The notes under the pieces were generated by a model that was given only the letters and a program-made list of their open reading frames with translations, did no database searches and was not told the origin of the DNA. From NCBI GenBank assembly GCA_018340375.1, contig JAFFJZ010000003.1, forward strand, positions 1,922,001 through 1,986,000: a stretch of DNA of 64,000 nucleotides. Reading direction: 5' to 3'. Position numbers and translations under genes: made by a program. This document shows positions 9,901-19,058 of the stretch, in pieces; position 1 is the stretch's first letter, and every line of letters starts with the position of its first letter. Source of the DNA: Gonatopus flavifemur. Taxonomy: Eukaryota; Arthropoda; Insecta; Hymenoptera; Dryinidae.

Positions 9901-12010
9901 AATTTATAATTCAGATTAAATACTGTCGATGTCATACCACAAGAGAATTGAGTTACAAAGAAGAACACAGGGTATTGATTTCTGTAAAAAGAGAAGAATT
10001 CAATGAAATGGCCAGACGTGGAGAATTTTTAGCTGTCCAAGAGTTATTAGGGAATAGTTATGGTTTTCGTAAGTTATAAAGTATTTTTAAGTACCAATCG
10101 TCGGTTGTATGCAAAGTACCCGACCGACAATGTGCTCGACTGGCGTTCCCCGACGGGCACATTGTCGATCGGATACTTTGCATGCTACCCAATCGTCAAT
10201 TCATAATATCTGATCTTAGATTCCAGTGAAATCATTTCCTTGATCAATGAAAAGAAAATTGGTATTGTTGAAATGGATTTACATTCTACACTGCAGATGC
10301 ATCATAGATATTTCAACGTTAATTCTGTACTGGTTCTGACAAAAGATGAGCAAACTCATAAAAAGTGGATACAAGAAAAATTTAATGTCTTTGTTTGGAT
10401 AAAAGACAGTGTGAATAATTTATTAGCCGTCAAAATTGGGAAGGACAGGGACAATGAATTGAATTTGGAATCTTCAGAAGGATATCGATCGAAATTCTTT
10501 GAAGATATTATAAATGAGGTCAGTATCGGGGTTCGGAACTCCTTGGATCGTTGGACACGATTTTGATTGACCAATTCTCAAAGAATGTTGGGCGTAATTG
10601 GTTGCTCTATATGAATTGATCAATGAACATCGTGTGCGATCCTAGGAGTTCCGAACCCTGGTTAGTATATCATCCCAGATCATCTCGGATCGATAGACCT
10701 CCAACGGGCGATCGGGCTGTTGAAGGTCTACCATCGAAGAATCTTTGAACGGCTTTTGGAATCACATAAAAATTAACCTTCCTCAGATAATTCATCGTCT
10801 GGAACTACCCCAAAACAATAATCACCTAAACCAGCGGAACACGAGCACATCGGTATCGGATATAATGTTTGAAAGCAAATATGCATCACCAAAAGTGACA
10901 GCCCTCCAGAAGAAGAAACACATTCAATTTAGAAGCCAAGAAAGCCTGGTTGAACATGATAAGATTTGTGACTTACTGGATGAAGAGGCACAAGAGGAAT
11001 CGTTGAGAGTACGAGAAAGATTTTATTTTCAAAATGGGAAAAAATTAATTATTGACCAGCAGTGAACTGTTTAACAGTTCCGAGAATGTTTCAGAATCCG
11101 AGATCATTCAAGTTTTTTCTTTTCTCTCTTTAAACAGTATGTATTAGAAAGAGATATTTTGTCCAAATTTTTCGGATCTCTCTCACTCTCTGTTAGATCG
11201 TTTTCTGACCGAACGATACTATAGAAAATTGAGAAAGCACACATTCCAGTATATTATAGAGTTCACTGTTGACTAGGGTTCGGAACTCCTAGGATCGTAC
11301 ACAATGTTCATTGGTCAATTCTTATAGAGCAATCAATTACGTCCAAACATTCTATGAGAATTGATCAATCAAAATCGTATGCTATCCTAGGAGTTCCGAA
11401 CCCTGTTATTGACATGAATACCACACATTTCCAGGTAATTCTAGATGAGAAATCAAATATTGTCGTTGATAGCTTCGAGACAAAACGCAGAAGTTATTTG
11501 ACAAGATTATTACATCGTAAGAATAGATTAGAATCGGGTGACAATAATTTGAAGAATGACATTTTGTTGAATTCATGGTCGAGCGAAGAAACTTTATTCG
11601 GAGACGTAAGTATTAATGTATTTATGTCGTAAAAGCCTCCCCACCCATTTTTCGAATCTTTATAATACTTTCACCTTGTGAAAAAGTTTCCAGTGTTCTT
11701 ACCGCGTCCAGTGGTAACAAAAATTACCCAAATAGCACAAGAGTTCTAAAAGAATCCATCGAGAATACATGTATTCATCTGGTGCTCTTCTAGAACTTTT
11801 GTGTTCCCAGGGTACCCACTCATCATACCCTTTTAATACGCAACTTGTGGATGAATTAAAACATGGATAATGTTCTTATAGAAGTTTTTGCACCCTGGTA
11901 GTCAAGAAGATCCAGAATACATAAAGGAATTATTCACGGAATCGGTCTTGAAATCAAGGCAGTTATACTTTGATCATCATCAAAATGAACCAGGATTTTT
12001 TTCTTTGGTG
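3942..12010 (+). CDS. LRGUK: leucine-rich repeat and guanylate kinase domain protein (LRGUK)
   Basis: Coding exons are read as 3,942-4,133, 4,720-5,013, 5,588-5,886, 6,875-7,079, 8,284-8,487, 8,670-8,885, 9,915-10,068, 10,220-10,518, 10,787-11,605 (interrupted by 11,057-11,413) and 11,882-12,010. All phases match. Exons 2-5 carry LRRs with LDLSHNAIEKI, LDLSYNLIECI and INLAYNRLTNLGFF. Guanylate-kinase-like sequence starts at PLIILCGPSAVKK (about residue 448), followed by CHTTRELSYKEEHRVLIS, MARRGEFLAVQELLGNSYGF and, at the C-terminus, YFDHHQNEPGFFSLV. Mammalian LRGUK acts in sperm head shaping and axoneme assembly. The P-loop is degenerate. Without the insertion the gene gives about 818 codons before an unidentified terminal exon, near the family length. 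As it stands, a TGA at 11,063-11,065 would truncate it after about 713 residues. The start exon is the least certain. Confidence 0.85.
4176..4240. repeat. small inverted repeat in LRGUK intron 1
   Basis: CCGTACAGCACAACC at 4,180-4,194 is repeated as its reverse complement GGTTGTGCTGTACGG at about 4,215-4,229, with a loop of about 20 bp and weaker pairing outside (AATTTTTCC / GGCAAAAATT). It looks like a short MITE relic. The following 4,320-4,470 is a degenerate interspersed repeat resembling stretches at about 9,600-9,890 and 34,560-34,930. Confidence 0.55.
5084..5375. mobile_element. 292-bp near-perfect palindromic MITE
   Basis: The element runs from TACCCAGATAACACACGG to CCGTGTGTTATCTGGGTA, and almost its whole length folds on itself: the left-half ATTCATATAGAGCTCTGGAG faces CTCCAGAGTTCTATATGAAT in the right half. 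It lies within the LRGUK intron between 5,013 and 5,588. A degenerate copy occurs at 8,934-9,148. Elements at 11,725-11,814 and 32,536-32,711 share the TACCCAGATA/TACCCAAATA terminus. TA ends suggest a TA target, as in Tc1/mariner-type elements, but no transposase is present. Confidence 0.85.
5376..5525. mobile_element. second MITE family, left end truncated
   Basis: The sequence from GTTGAGAATAGTACCCCCACC to AATGCCCATCTGGCAGCTCTG matches the complete element at 9,182-9,325. There both ends form terminal repeats (CTGCCAGATGGGCATTGCCG / CCCATCTGGCAG). In this copy the left end stops where the 5,084-5,375 palindrome begins, so the palindrome probably inserted into it. Both copies lie in LRGUK introns. 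Confidence 0.7.
5978..6735. repeat. cluster of inverted-repeat relics in an LRGUK intron
   Basis: Related segments at about 5,978-6,080 and 6,480-6,620 both contain an ATACCAGCGAT-type end, an ACCAACGAG/GAGCCAATG region and a terminal ATCGCTGGTATCA. Between them, 6,183-6,303 is a separate hairpin (GTTTTGCCAGAACATCACGG against CCGTCATGTCCTGGCAAAAT). A further partial hairpin with CTGTCTCAAAG/CTTTGAGAC lies at about 6,655-6,735. The intron holds no exon-like sequence until 6,875. Confidence 0.55.
7108..7172 (+). mobile_element. left-end fragment of the 19-kb MITE family
   Basis: TATGCACTCGATAGTGCAAAGCTC followed by GTGTTCCATTTAGGAAG aligns with TATACACTGGATAGTGCATAGCTC and GCGTTCCATTTAGAAGG at 19,056-19,105. 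Only the left end is kept. Confidence 0.6.
7443..7562. mobile_element. MITE-like element in LRGUK intron
   Basis: CCCAAGAGAACAC at the left is mirrored by GTTCTCTTGGG at the right, about 120 bp apart. Weaker inner pairing follows (GAACGTTTATCG / CACGTTCATAG). Confidence 0.5.
8934..9148. mobile_element. degenerate copy of the 5,084-5,375 palindromic MITE
   Basis: It starts CCCAGATAACACACGAAGAATTC and contains GAATTCATATAGAGCTCTGG and AGTTCAATCTTTCGGACATT, as in the 5-kb copy. Its right half is eroded and the right terminus is missing. It precedes the second MITE in the same order as at 5 kb. Confidence 0.75.
9182..9325. mobile_element. complete copy of the second MITE family
   Basis: The ends pair as CAGAGCTGCCAGATGGGCAT and ATTCCCATCTGGCAGTTTTG, with inner pairing of GTTGAGGGGAATAG to CTCCCCTTAACG. 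It lies in the LRGUK intron between 8,885 and 9,915. Confidence 0.7.
10105..10186. repeat. short hairpin repeat in LRGUK intron
   Basis: ATGCAAAGTACCCGACCGAC with AATGTGC (from 10,109) is mirrored by GCACATTGTCGATCGGATAC with TTTGCAT (to 10,183). The arms are about 27 bp around a loop of about 20 bp. The element sits 37 bp downstream of a splice donor. Confidence 0.65.
10527..10660. mobile_element. hAT-like MITE with 8-bp target duplication beside a splice donor
   Basis: The terminal repeats are CGGGGTTCGGAACTCC and GGAGTTCCGAACCCTG. The flanks are GTCAGTAT (10,519-10,526) and GTTAGTAT (10,661-10,668), a 7/8 match consistent with the 8-bp target duplication of hAT elements. The LRGUK exon ends at 10,518, so the left duplication itself supplies the splice donor GTCAGT. 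A second copy of this family is the outer element at 11,057-11,405. Confidence 0.8.
11057..11405. mobile_element. hAT-like MITE in an LRGUK coding exon, carrying a second nested element
   Basis: The outer element starts CAG at 11,057-11,059, resumes GGTTCGGAACTCC at 11,277 and ends CCGAACCCTG at 11,405. It is flanked by the perfect 8-bp duplication TTATTGAC at 11,049-11,056 and 11,406-11,413. Removing it with one duplication restores the reading frame: ATT ATT GAC is followed by ATG AAT ACC. The outer element without its insert is 132 bp, against 134 bp for the copy at 10,527-10,660. Confidence 0.85.
11060..11268. mobile_element. 209-bp element nested 3 bp inside the outer hAT-like MITE
   Basis: The ends CAGTGAACTGTTTAACAG and TTATAGAGTTCACTG are inverted repeats. 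The flanks TTGACCAG (11,052-11,059) and TTGACTAG (11,269-11,276) form an 8-bp duplication with one mismatch. Its first codons supply the in-frame TGA (11,063-11,065) that ends the LRGUK frame. A relative sits at about 28,663-28,815. Confidence 0.8.
11725..11814. mobile_element. 90-bp MITE in LRGUK intron
   Basis: It runs from TACCCAAATAGCACAAGAG to TTGTGTTCCCAGGGTA. The AGTTCTAAAAG and CTTCTAGAACT arms pair. The terminus resembles the TACCCAGATAACACA ends of the 5-kb palindrome, so the two may belong to one TA-target superfamily. Confidence 0.6.
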
Positions 12011-12322
12011 GTAAGAATATTGCATATACTCATTTTTCCATAATTCATGAGCTCATAATGATAAATGAATAAGAAAATATGAATATAAGTAAGTTTATTA
12101 CTCTGGCCATTTTTAAATATGAACACTCATTTGACATTTCATTTACCTCAAAGTTCCAATTTTTCACCATTTGTTCCTGTTTAAGAGAAATATGACGGAC
12201 CAATCAAAATTATAGAGATATATTTCGGTCCAACGGGTGTTTACCATCTCCATGTTATAATATCCCTATGGTTTCCGGCCATAGTATTCCGGTTTGGAAT
12301 TTTCCACTTCCATTTCATTTCG
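12011..12322 (+). other. LRGUK: probable LRGUK 3' end, terminal exon unresolved
   Basis: Exon 11,882-12,010 ends with a good donor (GTG|GTAAGA), so at least one more exon is expected. A pyrimidine-rich acceptor, TTTGTTCCTGTTTAAG, lies just before 12,187. Reading on in phase 0 gives an 8-9 residue tail and a TAG. That is possible but unsupported by similarity. No polyadenylation signal was chosen. Confidence 0.35.
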
Positions 12323-12508
12323 CAGTTGGACTCAGTGATGCCAGCATTTGGTCGACCGAGTCGATTTTCCCTCTCCATCACATCTGTCTGTATAGAAATT
12401 CCACACACACAATCAAACCTCCGACAAAAGAAATTTGATTGTATACAGCGTGATGGAGGGGGAAAATCGACTCGGTCGACCAAATGCTGGCATCACTGGT
12501 TGGACTTG
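12323..12508. mobile_element. 186-bp MITE with 57-bp arms
   Basis: The left arm CAGTTGGACTCAGTGATGCC, continuing through GGTCGACCGAGTCGATTTTCC, is repeated as its reverse complement GGAAAATCGACTCGGTCGACC and on to GGCATCACTGGTTGGACTTG. The central spacer is about 70 bp. Open frames on both strands here are products of the palindrome. Confidence 0.8.
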
Positions 12509-12960
12509 GTCGAGTGAGCTTGTTGTTAAGTATGTGTGTCTGTGTGTTTGCATTGTAAGTAACAAATGATTGTTTAAGTTTTGATAGCCCCGGATGCTTG
12601 AAATCAATTCAAGATGTATTCAATTGGATACACCTGTGTATCAATGACGAGGTTAAAATAAATATCGATAGTTTTCATCGAATCTGAAGAAATGGCGTGT
12701 ACACAGGTTAGACCGCGTGGCTTGCATGGAAAAAGAGCGCGTCTTCTAGTTAACGGTACCATTCAAAATTGTTTTCTCTTTCCATTCATTTCAATTATTA
12801 TTATATCATATTGTCCAAATCGATAATGTTTTATTTCATACAAATGCACTTTTATTAATATATTTTATTGATCGCGTTTCATCTTTTTTTCTCTATACTA
12901 TACAAAGTATTTCTTGTCAATTGTCTGTATGGAATCGAAATTGGATTGATGGTTATTTTT

Positions 12961-13283
12961 TCTGTGGAAGTGCCATGCTCGGCATAGAGGAAAAGAAGTC
13001 TTATTGTCAAAGTTTGACGCTCCACATGGGAGAAATCTTGTTTCTTTCTGTAAAAGGTCTACACTCGGCATTGAAATATTCCACAATTTTGTAAAAATTT
13101 CATGCTCGGTGTAGAGAACTTCATCACCTGTACCAAGAATGAATAATTTACAGACTTGTGCGATGTTACAATGCCGAAAGTAGAATTTTTCACAACAAAG
13201 TTGATTCCTCTTGTGTTCGCTGTAAAACTTTTACAATGAAAAATTTATTCCTCCCACGCCGAGTGTTGTGCTCTCACAAAAAA
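12961..13283. repeat. inverted array of about 41-bp repeats (four plus, three minus)
   Basis: Plus-strand units begin near 12,961, 13,006, 13,048 and 13,089. They share a pattern of TGTNAAA, about 8 bp, then a CTCGGC-like core followed by AT/GTNGAGAAA (for example ATGCTCGGCATAGAGGAA, ACACTCGGCATTGAAA, ATGCTCGGTGTAGAGAAC). On the opposite strand, units at about 13,283-13,245, 13,243-13,203 and 13,202-13,160 read TTTTTGTGAGAGCACAACAC then TCGGCGTG, TTGTAAAAGTTTTACAGCG, and TTGTGAAAAATTCTACTTTC then GGCATTG. The spacer of about 30 bp between the two half-arrays would form a loop. Unit boundaries are approximate and the units are diverged. Confidence 0.6.
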
Positions 13284-13289
13284 CTGTTA

Positions 13290-15090
13290 TTTTCCAATCT
13301 GGGTATGAGTTATCGACAAGGAATATTTTCTACAGGGTATCGCGGCTTTGAAAAGCATGAACCTTCATATGGAAATACAAGTCTTTTGCTGTTTTCTCCA
13401 AACGTTTCGAATACCAATAAAATTACATGCCATGTTTGAATATCGTTGAAAGGCATTTATGATGAATGTGTATTCATGAATATAATAAGATTATTCAAAA
13501 GTACTTTCCAAGAATACCAGTATGAAATAATTGTGGACGATGTATAACCACAGATCTCTACTATTACACATTGTTGGCTTGGGTTTAACAGAAAAATTCA
13601 TTAACGTTAATTGTCAGTTAAGAGTCTGGGAAGCGTGTATGATGTATAATCACAAACTTTACAATCGATAAAGCATTGATTTCCCACCCTGTAAGAACGA
13701 AATCATCCAATTTGGTGCTGCAAATCTCTAATTAACAACGATTCAAGCTTATTCAGAATCATTTAAACCTTGAACAGCCAATTCGAAGTCTGCGCTTCTC
13801 ACTTAGAAAGTGTTATTTCAATAAGAACCGATCATTCAAATGATTTCTTTGTTACAGGGCAGATCACACGAGACAGGATTGAAAATCTTGAAATTTTGTT
13901 GAAGTATTTAAAATTAATTACAATGGAAATCAAGGTTATATCCTGATACGTGCAAGCCTCAATAATATGATGCATGAAAAATACTATCGTCAAATAATTT
14001 TTCATCGCCCTATCGTGTCCAGACTCACAAGTATTGTATTTCAATTTTATCCATTCGTTACTATAATTTATATCAAATGAATCTCTCATTTTCCAGGTTT
14101 GGATTTGTCAAAATATTTGTTAGCGAAATTAAACTCGATGAGAAAGCATGAAATCATTTCCACCCAGGGGGCAAAAATTGAAGGTCACAATGAAAAAAAT
14201 CCATTTCTCTGCGTTTCTCTGATTGTGAGTCACGTGTAATTGCTCGTCTCGAGTTAGAATCATTTTCAATCAAAACTATGAGAAAGAAAGTGTGAATCGT
14301 GCGAATCAAGATCACGTTATGATGATTGTATACGAATATAAAGTCAATAGAATTTTGTGAGAAGGTGTTTTCTATAAGAGCATCATTGTTCTTTCTCATA
14401 TTCATTCCATTCTCACAGAATAGTTTGCACCTAAATGTCTATCATTGATGGATTAAAAGCCGGAGTTTGTTTTTTATTCGGAATAAAAATAAATTCTCCA
14501 TTTAAATGAAACCGTGAATTAAAATGAGGACTGTTTTTTGTAATTGTTACGTTGTTTTTTATGATTTATGTAACGAAGAATGTGTCAACCTTTTCAAATA
14601 TTCTCAATACAGAAATATCGAGTGAGATATTAATCGTAATGTCAAAATTTGGTCATCCTTTCATAAATAGTCACATAAAACATGAAAGGATATGGGTAAT
14701 GATTGGATACCGAATGGAGGACCTATCTTTATCCAAAACACAAAGAAAGGATGAGGACGTGGTTCCTCCTCATTTCTAGTACGAACCTTTTTTCGATGCT
14801 TCGATTTTAACCTGCGTCAAAGGGGTTTGCCAAATAGTCAACATGGTCCAGTCTCGACACCCTTTACTCATTCTTATAACATCCAGCTCTGAGGGTCTGA
14901 TATATATTCTCTTTTGAGCTTGATACTTGTCTTTTACCTTGTCGAGGGTGTTACGCGCCTCAGGTTTTTTCTTTCAGATGAAATTCACAAACTTTGTCGT
15001 TTTATTCGAACGAAGCATTCTACAATAATAACCAGGATATCGTGGTGGATTTAAGATCTGTAATTCAGATTTCCAAAGATTTTGAAAAAC
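13290..15090. other. AT-rich sequence with no feature recognised
   Basis: Open frames are short, have AT-biased random composition and show no family similarity. I see no tRNA, hairpin or array. A pyrimidine-rich stretch and possible exon-like borders could not be supported. Confidence 0.5.
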
Positions 15091-15093
15091 ATC

Positions 15094-18080
15094 AAAATTG
15101 TTAGTCGTCCGACTGAGTCTCAATACAGAAGGCATCCTTCAACTGTCGGCATTGGCTCGCACTCTAGGAAATCTTCAGGTTAGAAGGAGAAAATTGTTAG
15201 AATTTTGATTACTTGTGATGTCGGGAATGAGTATTCATTCACGTTTGAATCCCTGCTAATAATTTTGCATTAATGTGATTACATGAACTTTGGGATATCA
15301 AATTTGTCTGTTCTTTTCCTCGTGGAAAAAAAAAACATCGAACAGGAAGCTCACTTTGATACTGAGAGTTGAGAATCAATGAATGTGCAAAATGAAATAG
15401 AATTTCCAATATTATTTTACTCCTCCGTAATATTCCATTTTAACTGGAATAAAAATATATTACCTTTCATATTTGAAATTTCTCGTATATTTTCTCCGGT
15501 TTGAACGGAACGTGCCGTATTCATTGTGACGTGTCACTTCGTATGTAATTCAGTCACGACATTCGAGTATTCATCCTCTGATCGGTGACTTACCGGAACT
15601 ATGTCTTTCATTGAACATGAAAATTGAGTTTTTATTTATTCACAATTCACTCTTACGGTTCATGAAGGTAAAGTTATTAGAATTCTCTTTAACGTTACTC
15701 CACTATACCATTTCGCACCCGAGAGACGTATTCTTAGGGGTGATTGAAATGGCTTGGTCTTGATAGAAGGATGGAATCTCCAAAGATTCTTCAAAGCTAC
15801 AGCTTTCTTTAGTCTCTGGAAAATCGTACGTCGTGCGTTATATTGGCACCGTCTTCCCCTCGGTCGAGGACGCCAGAATTTACCAGTTTCTTTTTTCCTC
15901 AAATTTGAAGTATTTCCAACTGATTCAGGACATTCAAGGTAAAATTGTTTAGAATTCTCATTACATACTGCCAGCAATTGATTTGCATCATAAATAGTTA
16001 TGAAGCAAAATCATTGGAAGGAAAAGTCGTGATCGACTATGCTTTTCTTTGTTTCGCCCTTTCGGGGAGTCTCCGTGACTGTTGGCTCGGACGGTAATCC
16101 TGTCGGGTGCTGCTATTCGGTGGAAAATCCTGCCGTTGAACAGGCGTTCGTTCGAACATCTGTGTTTTCACAAGTTCAACTTGTGGTGTACGGGAATCCA
16201 TACTAATTGGCCTACTGGCGATTGTACTTTCAAAGAAAGATGCAGAGAAAAGCGAGATCTTCTAGACAACCTGACTTCTAATAAACTGATAAAAAATCCA
16301 AGTCGTCGAGCGGAAGTGGAGATTGTTCCACCGACGTTTCGAGCGGTGTTTTTGCAAGGTACAAAACAAACGAAACGTCGGCTGTCGGTCTAGAGCATTC
16401 GCGTTCAATTCAATCCTGATTTATCAATCGTGATTATCATGATCGTCGAGATGACCCGATGGAAATGCGTTTTTCCAATTGTGTGTATTTCGTTGTGCAG
16501 TTCACTGACTCGAAACACACATATGCTCATGACGATCACTCGTATTTTGTCGCCCCTTTGTCCTTGGAGGTTGATGTTTGCTGAAAGTTTCGACAGGTTT
16601 TCTTCCGTATCAATCTTTGAAAATTCGTCCCTGGGAATAGATCTTGTTTTGGGATCATGAAAGTAAATTTGTTAGAATTCTCTTTATTAACGTTCCTATG
16701 TTGAACACACGGCACATCAAAGATTATTGGCCAATGTGTTCCCCCATGTATTTACGGATCTAAAGCAATTGAAAAATTTTATTTTGACAATTGAGGTGAT
16801 CAATTCATGAAGATTAATTTGTTAGAATTCATTTTATATTCCATCCATAGCCGAATTCATGCTCAAATAGATTCCACCCGGAGCGTGAATTGAGCTGTGC
16901 CTGAAAGAAAAAGATGAATTGAAATGTCAGGTAATGAAGGTAAAATTATTAGAATTCTGATGATGAGCCTCCACAAACTTATATGGACTTATTATTCTGA
17001 TCCATTATATATCTTAACATGCGTAAATTGAAAGTTTGATGAAGGTTTAAAGTATTTATATCCTCATTGTTCATCGTCAGACCAGACTGGCGTGTGAGGG
17101 CGGATCCATGTACGTTCCGTCCAGTCATCTCAAAACGGAGATTTTTCTCCACAAAGGGGAGAGTTGAATTAAAATTTTCTTCCGACTCATTGATGTTCAA
17201 CGCTAAACCGCTTGGGTTGATCCGACCCATCTAGAGAGCATCGATTCCATTCGATATATGACAATATCGTTGGAGTTTGAATCGTGTATCGAAACTGAAT
17301 CCTCAGAAATAGTGTGGGAATATAATTTTTCATAGGCACTAATGTCCCAACATTGACCAGATTCAAACTTTTATGACATATATGACAATAAATCTATCCC
17401 AATAAATTCTATCGCTCTCACATTTTGGGCTTTGCAGTGAGAAAAGTTGGATATTTTGTTATCCAAATATCACTGTATCGATCGAGGAAGTGATTTGCTC
17501 CTATTTTCCAACAGTTCAGCGCTAAGCAGACCCGATAATCCTCTATCGGTGTGTCTTCCGTTAACCATGGCTTCGCGAATTTTCAATCACCATTCCACAA
17601 GTTCGTGTGGAAAGGCGGTGAAATCACAAACCCAGAGAAATCTCCTATTTCTCCCTGAGCCCAGTAGGATAACTGAAGTTTAAAATTGTTAGAATTCTCT
17701 TTTATCGATTTTCATGAATTCATCTACCGGTACCAGAATCAATTGCTGCTACCGTAGGGAATTATTTTCTACATCATTGACAGCCCCTGGTGAGGATGAA
17801 ATGTAATCTAAGTACATTCCGTTCTCTATGACGGTTACTTTACCTGTAATATCACTCAACGACCATGTACATTCAGTTTGAAATCACCTCCACAATATCA
17901 TCTGTACATCTCGTATGCATCGGATTTGATTCGAAACTTCGCGTACATTCATTCGGTTTGATCTAATCGAGCTCGTACGCAATCTCTTACCCTTACGTCA
18001 TGGGGGCTCCAGTGAAGATTCGCTGTGCGGTCTTTGATCAAATTATTAACATTTACAGTTATTGGAGATGAAATTGTTAG
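15094..18080 (+). repeat. motif A: dispersed short repeat, about nine same-strand copies
   Basis: The core GTAAAATTGTTAGAATTCTC recurs in variant form at about 15,183, 15,662, 15,933, 16,657, 16,807, 16,934 and 17,673, with half-copies AAAATTGTTAG at 15,094 and GAAATTGTTAG at 18,070. Four copies are preceded by ATGAAG/ATGAAA. All are on the plus strand and no reverse copy was seen. Spacing is irregular (about 125 to 740 bp). The intervening sequence is unique, and parts (15,740-15,940; 16,040-16,660; 17,440-17,680) are GC-richer than their surroundings. Read as protein, the copies fall in two frames and end quickly, so conservation is at nucleotide level. Function is unknown. Confidence 0.55.
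16039..16206 (+). CDS. 55-codon open frame in a GC-richer island, coding status doubtful
   Basis: An ATG frame of 55 codons contains RGVSVTVGSDGNPVGCCYSV and FSQVQLVVYGNPY with balanced amino-acid use. It lies between motif A copies. A short hydrophobic start (MLFFV) precedes it, but no convincing signal peptide. I do not recognise the product. It could equally be an exon fragment or noncoding RNA. Confidence 0.2.
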   Translation: MLFFVSPFRGVSVTVGSDGNPVGCCYSVENPAVEQAFVRTSVFSQVQLVVYGNPY

Positions 18081-19055
18081 ACGAAGTCATCAAAATTTAC
18101 ATCTTTGATCTTTGACACGATGCATCGGAGTTTATTCCAAAACTGTGCATCGAGTGAAATGATGGAACGAATATTTATTCAGGGGAGGATCGCAACGTCC
18201 GTGATTCATTAGGCCCCGTAAAATTACTGAACAAGGTGTCCACTTGTTACCTAAATAGGTACAACGGAATCGAAAATAATTCGACATTTTTAACGTTTGA
18301 ATATTTCAAATGCGCGTGAAATGCGGTTTCTCTTCATTATTGAACGTTTTCATCTGTTCATTCGTGATTTATCGTGCAGGAGACGTCTGTTATGAATGAA
18401 CAAATTTGGTGGTATTCTGAAATGACAGGATTTCTTACACCAGGTTATTTTAGATGAATAACCAAAATTCGATTCAATCTAATAATTGAAGAATTTTATC
18501 ATTGAACAGGATGACCACTGGGGCCATCAATTGTGTTGTTTTTCCCTCGTACAAGGGCCAGATTCGACCATTCGTCTCAACGAATGGCTGAAATATAGTA
18601 TCAAGGCCCTCGGGGTACAGCTTGTAAACTTGAGAAATGGATTTTTGATTATTGTTATGCAATTGGTTTAGTTCGAAGGGTGTTGGGGTGCGATGCTTGT
18701 GAGTCTATACAACGAATATTTATGTTCATAATTAGGCCTGATGGAATTATGATTCATTTCCGTTTCTGTTTATGGTTTGAGAAAACAGGTGGAATGAAGA
18801 TTACTTAGGAATGTACTCATACAAAACGAATGGAAGCACTTGAACGAAAAGTGTTTATAATGGTATGAAATATTTGTCCGCTTGTTTATAATCTGAATGT
18901 CGTTGATTGTACACAGAACGTAGGGAAGTAAGCGAAAGGAATTGCAGTTTCCAAATGTAAATCCAGTAGTTTCATCATCTCATTACATTATTGCGTTATA
19001 TATAATTCTAGTGAATTTTGTATTTCTTTTCATGTGTATAAAGTACTGATATATA
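18081..19055. other. noncoding stretch, nothing recognised
   Basis: Unique AT-rich sequence. It contains none of the motifs found on either side and no open frame with coding character. Confidence 0.45.
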
Positions 19056-19058
19056 GTA

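Noticed and set aside
12241..12607. Overlapping open frames on both strands
   Set aside because: They are mirror products of the 12,323-12,508 palindrome.
12961..13283. CRISPR array
   Set aside because: Units are diverged, oriented both ways and lack uniform spacers; the genome is eukaryotic.
15662..16960. Motif A as splice donors (AAG|GTAAAA) of successive exons
   Set aside because: Several copies lack GT at the expected place while the downstream GTTAGAATTC is the best conserved part.
15662..16960. Motif A as start of a family of small secreted peptides
   Set aside because: Reading frames differ between copies and most stop within 10-30 codons; no shared signal peptide follows.
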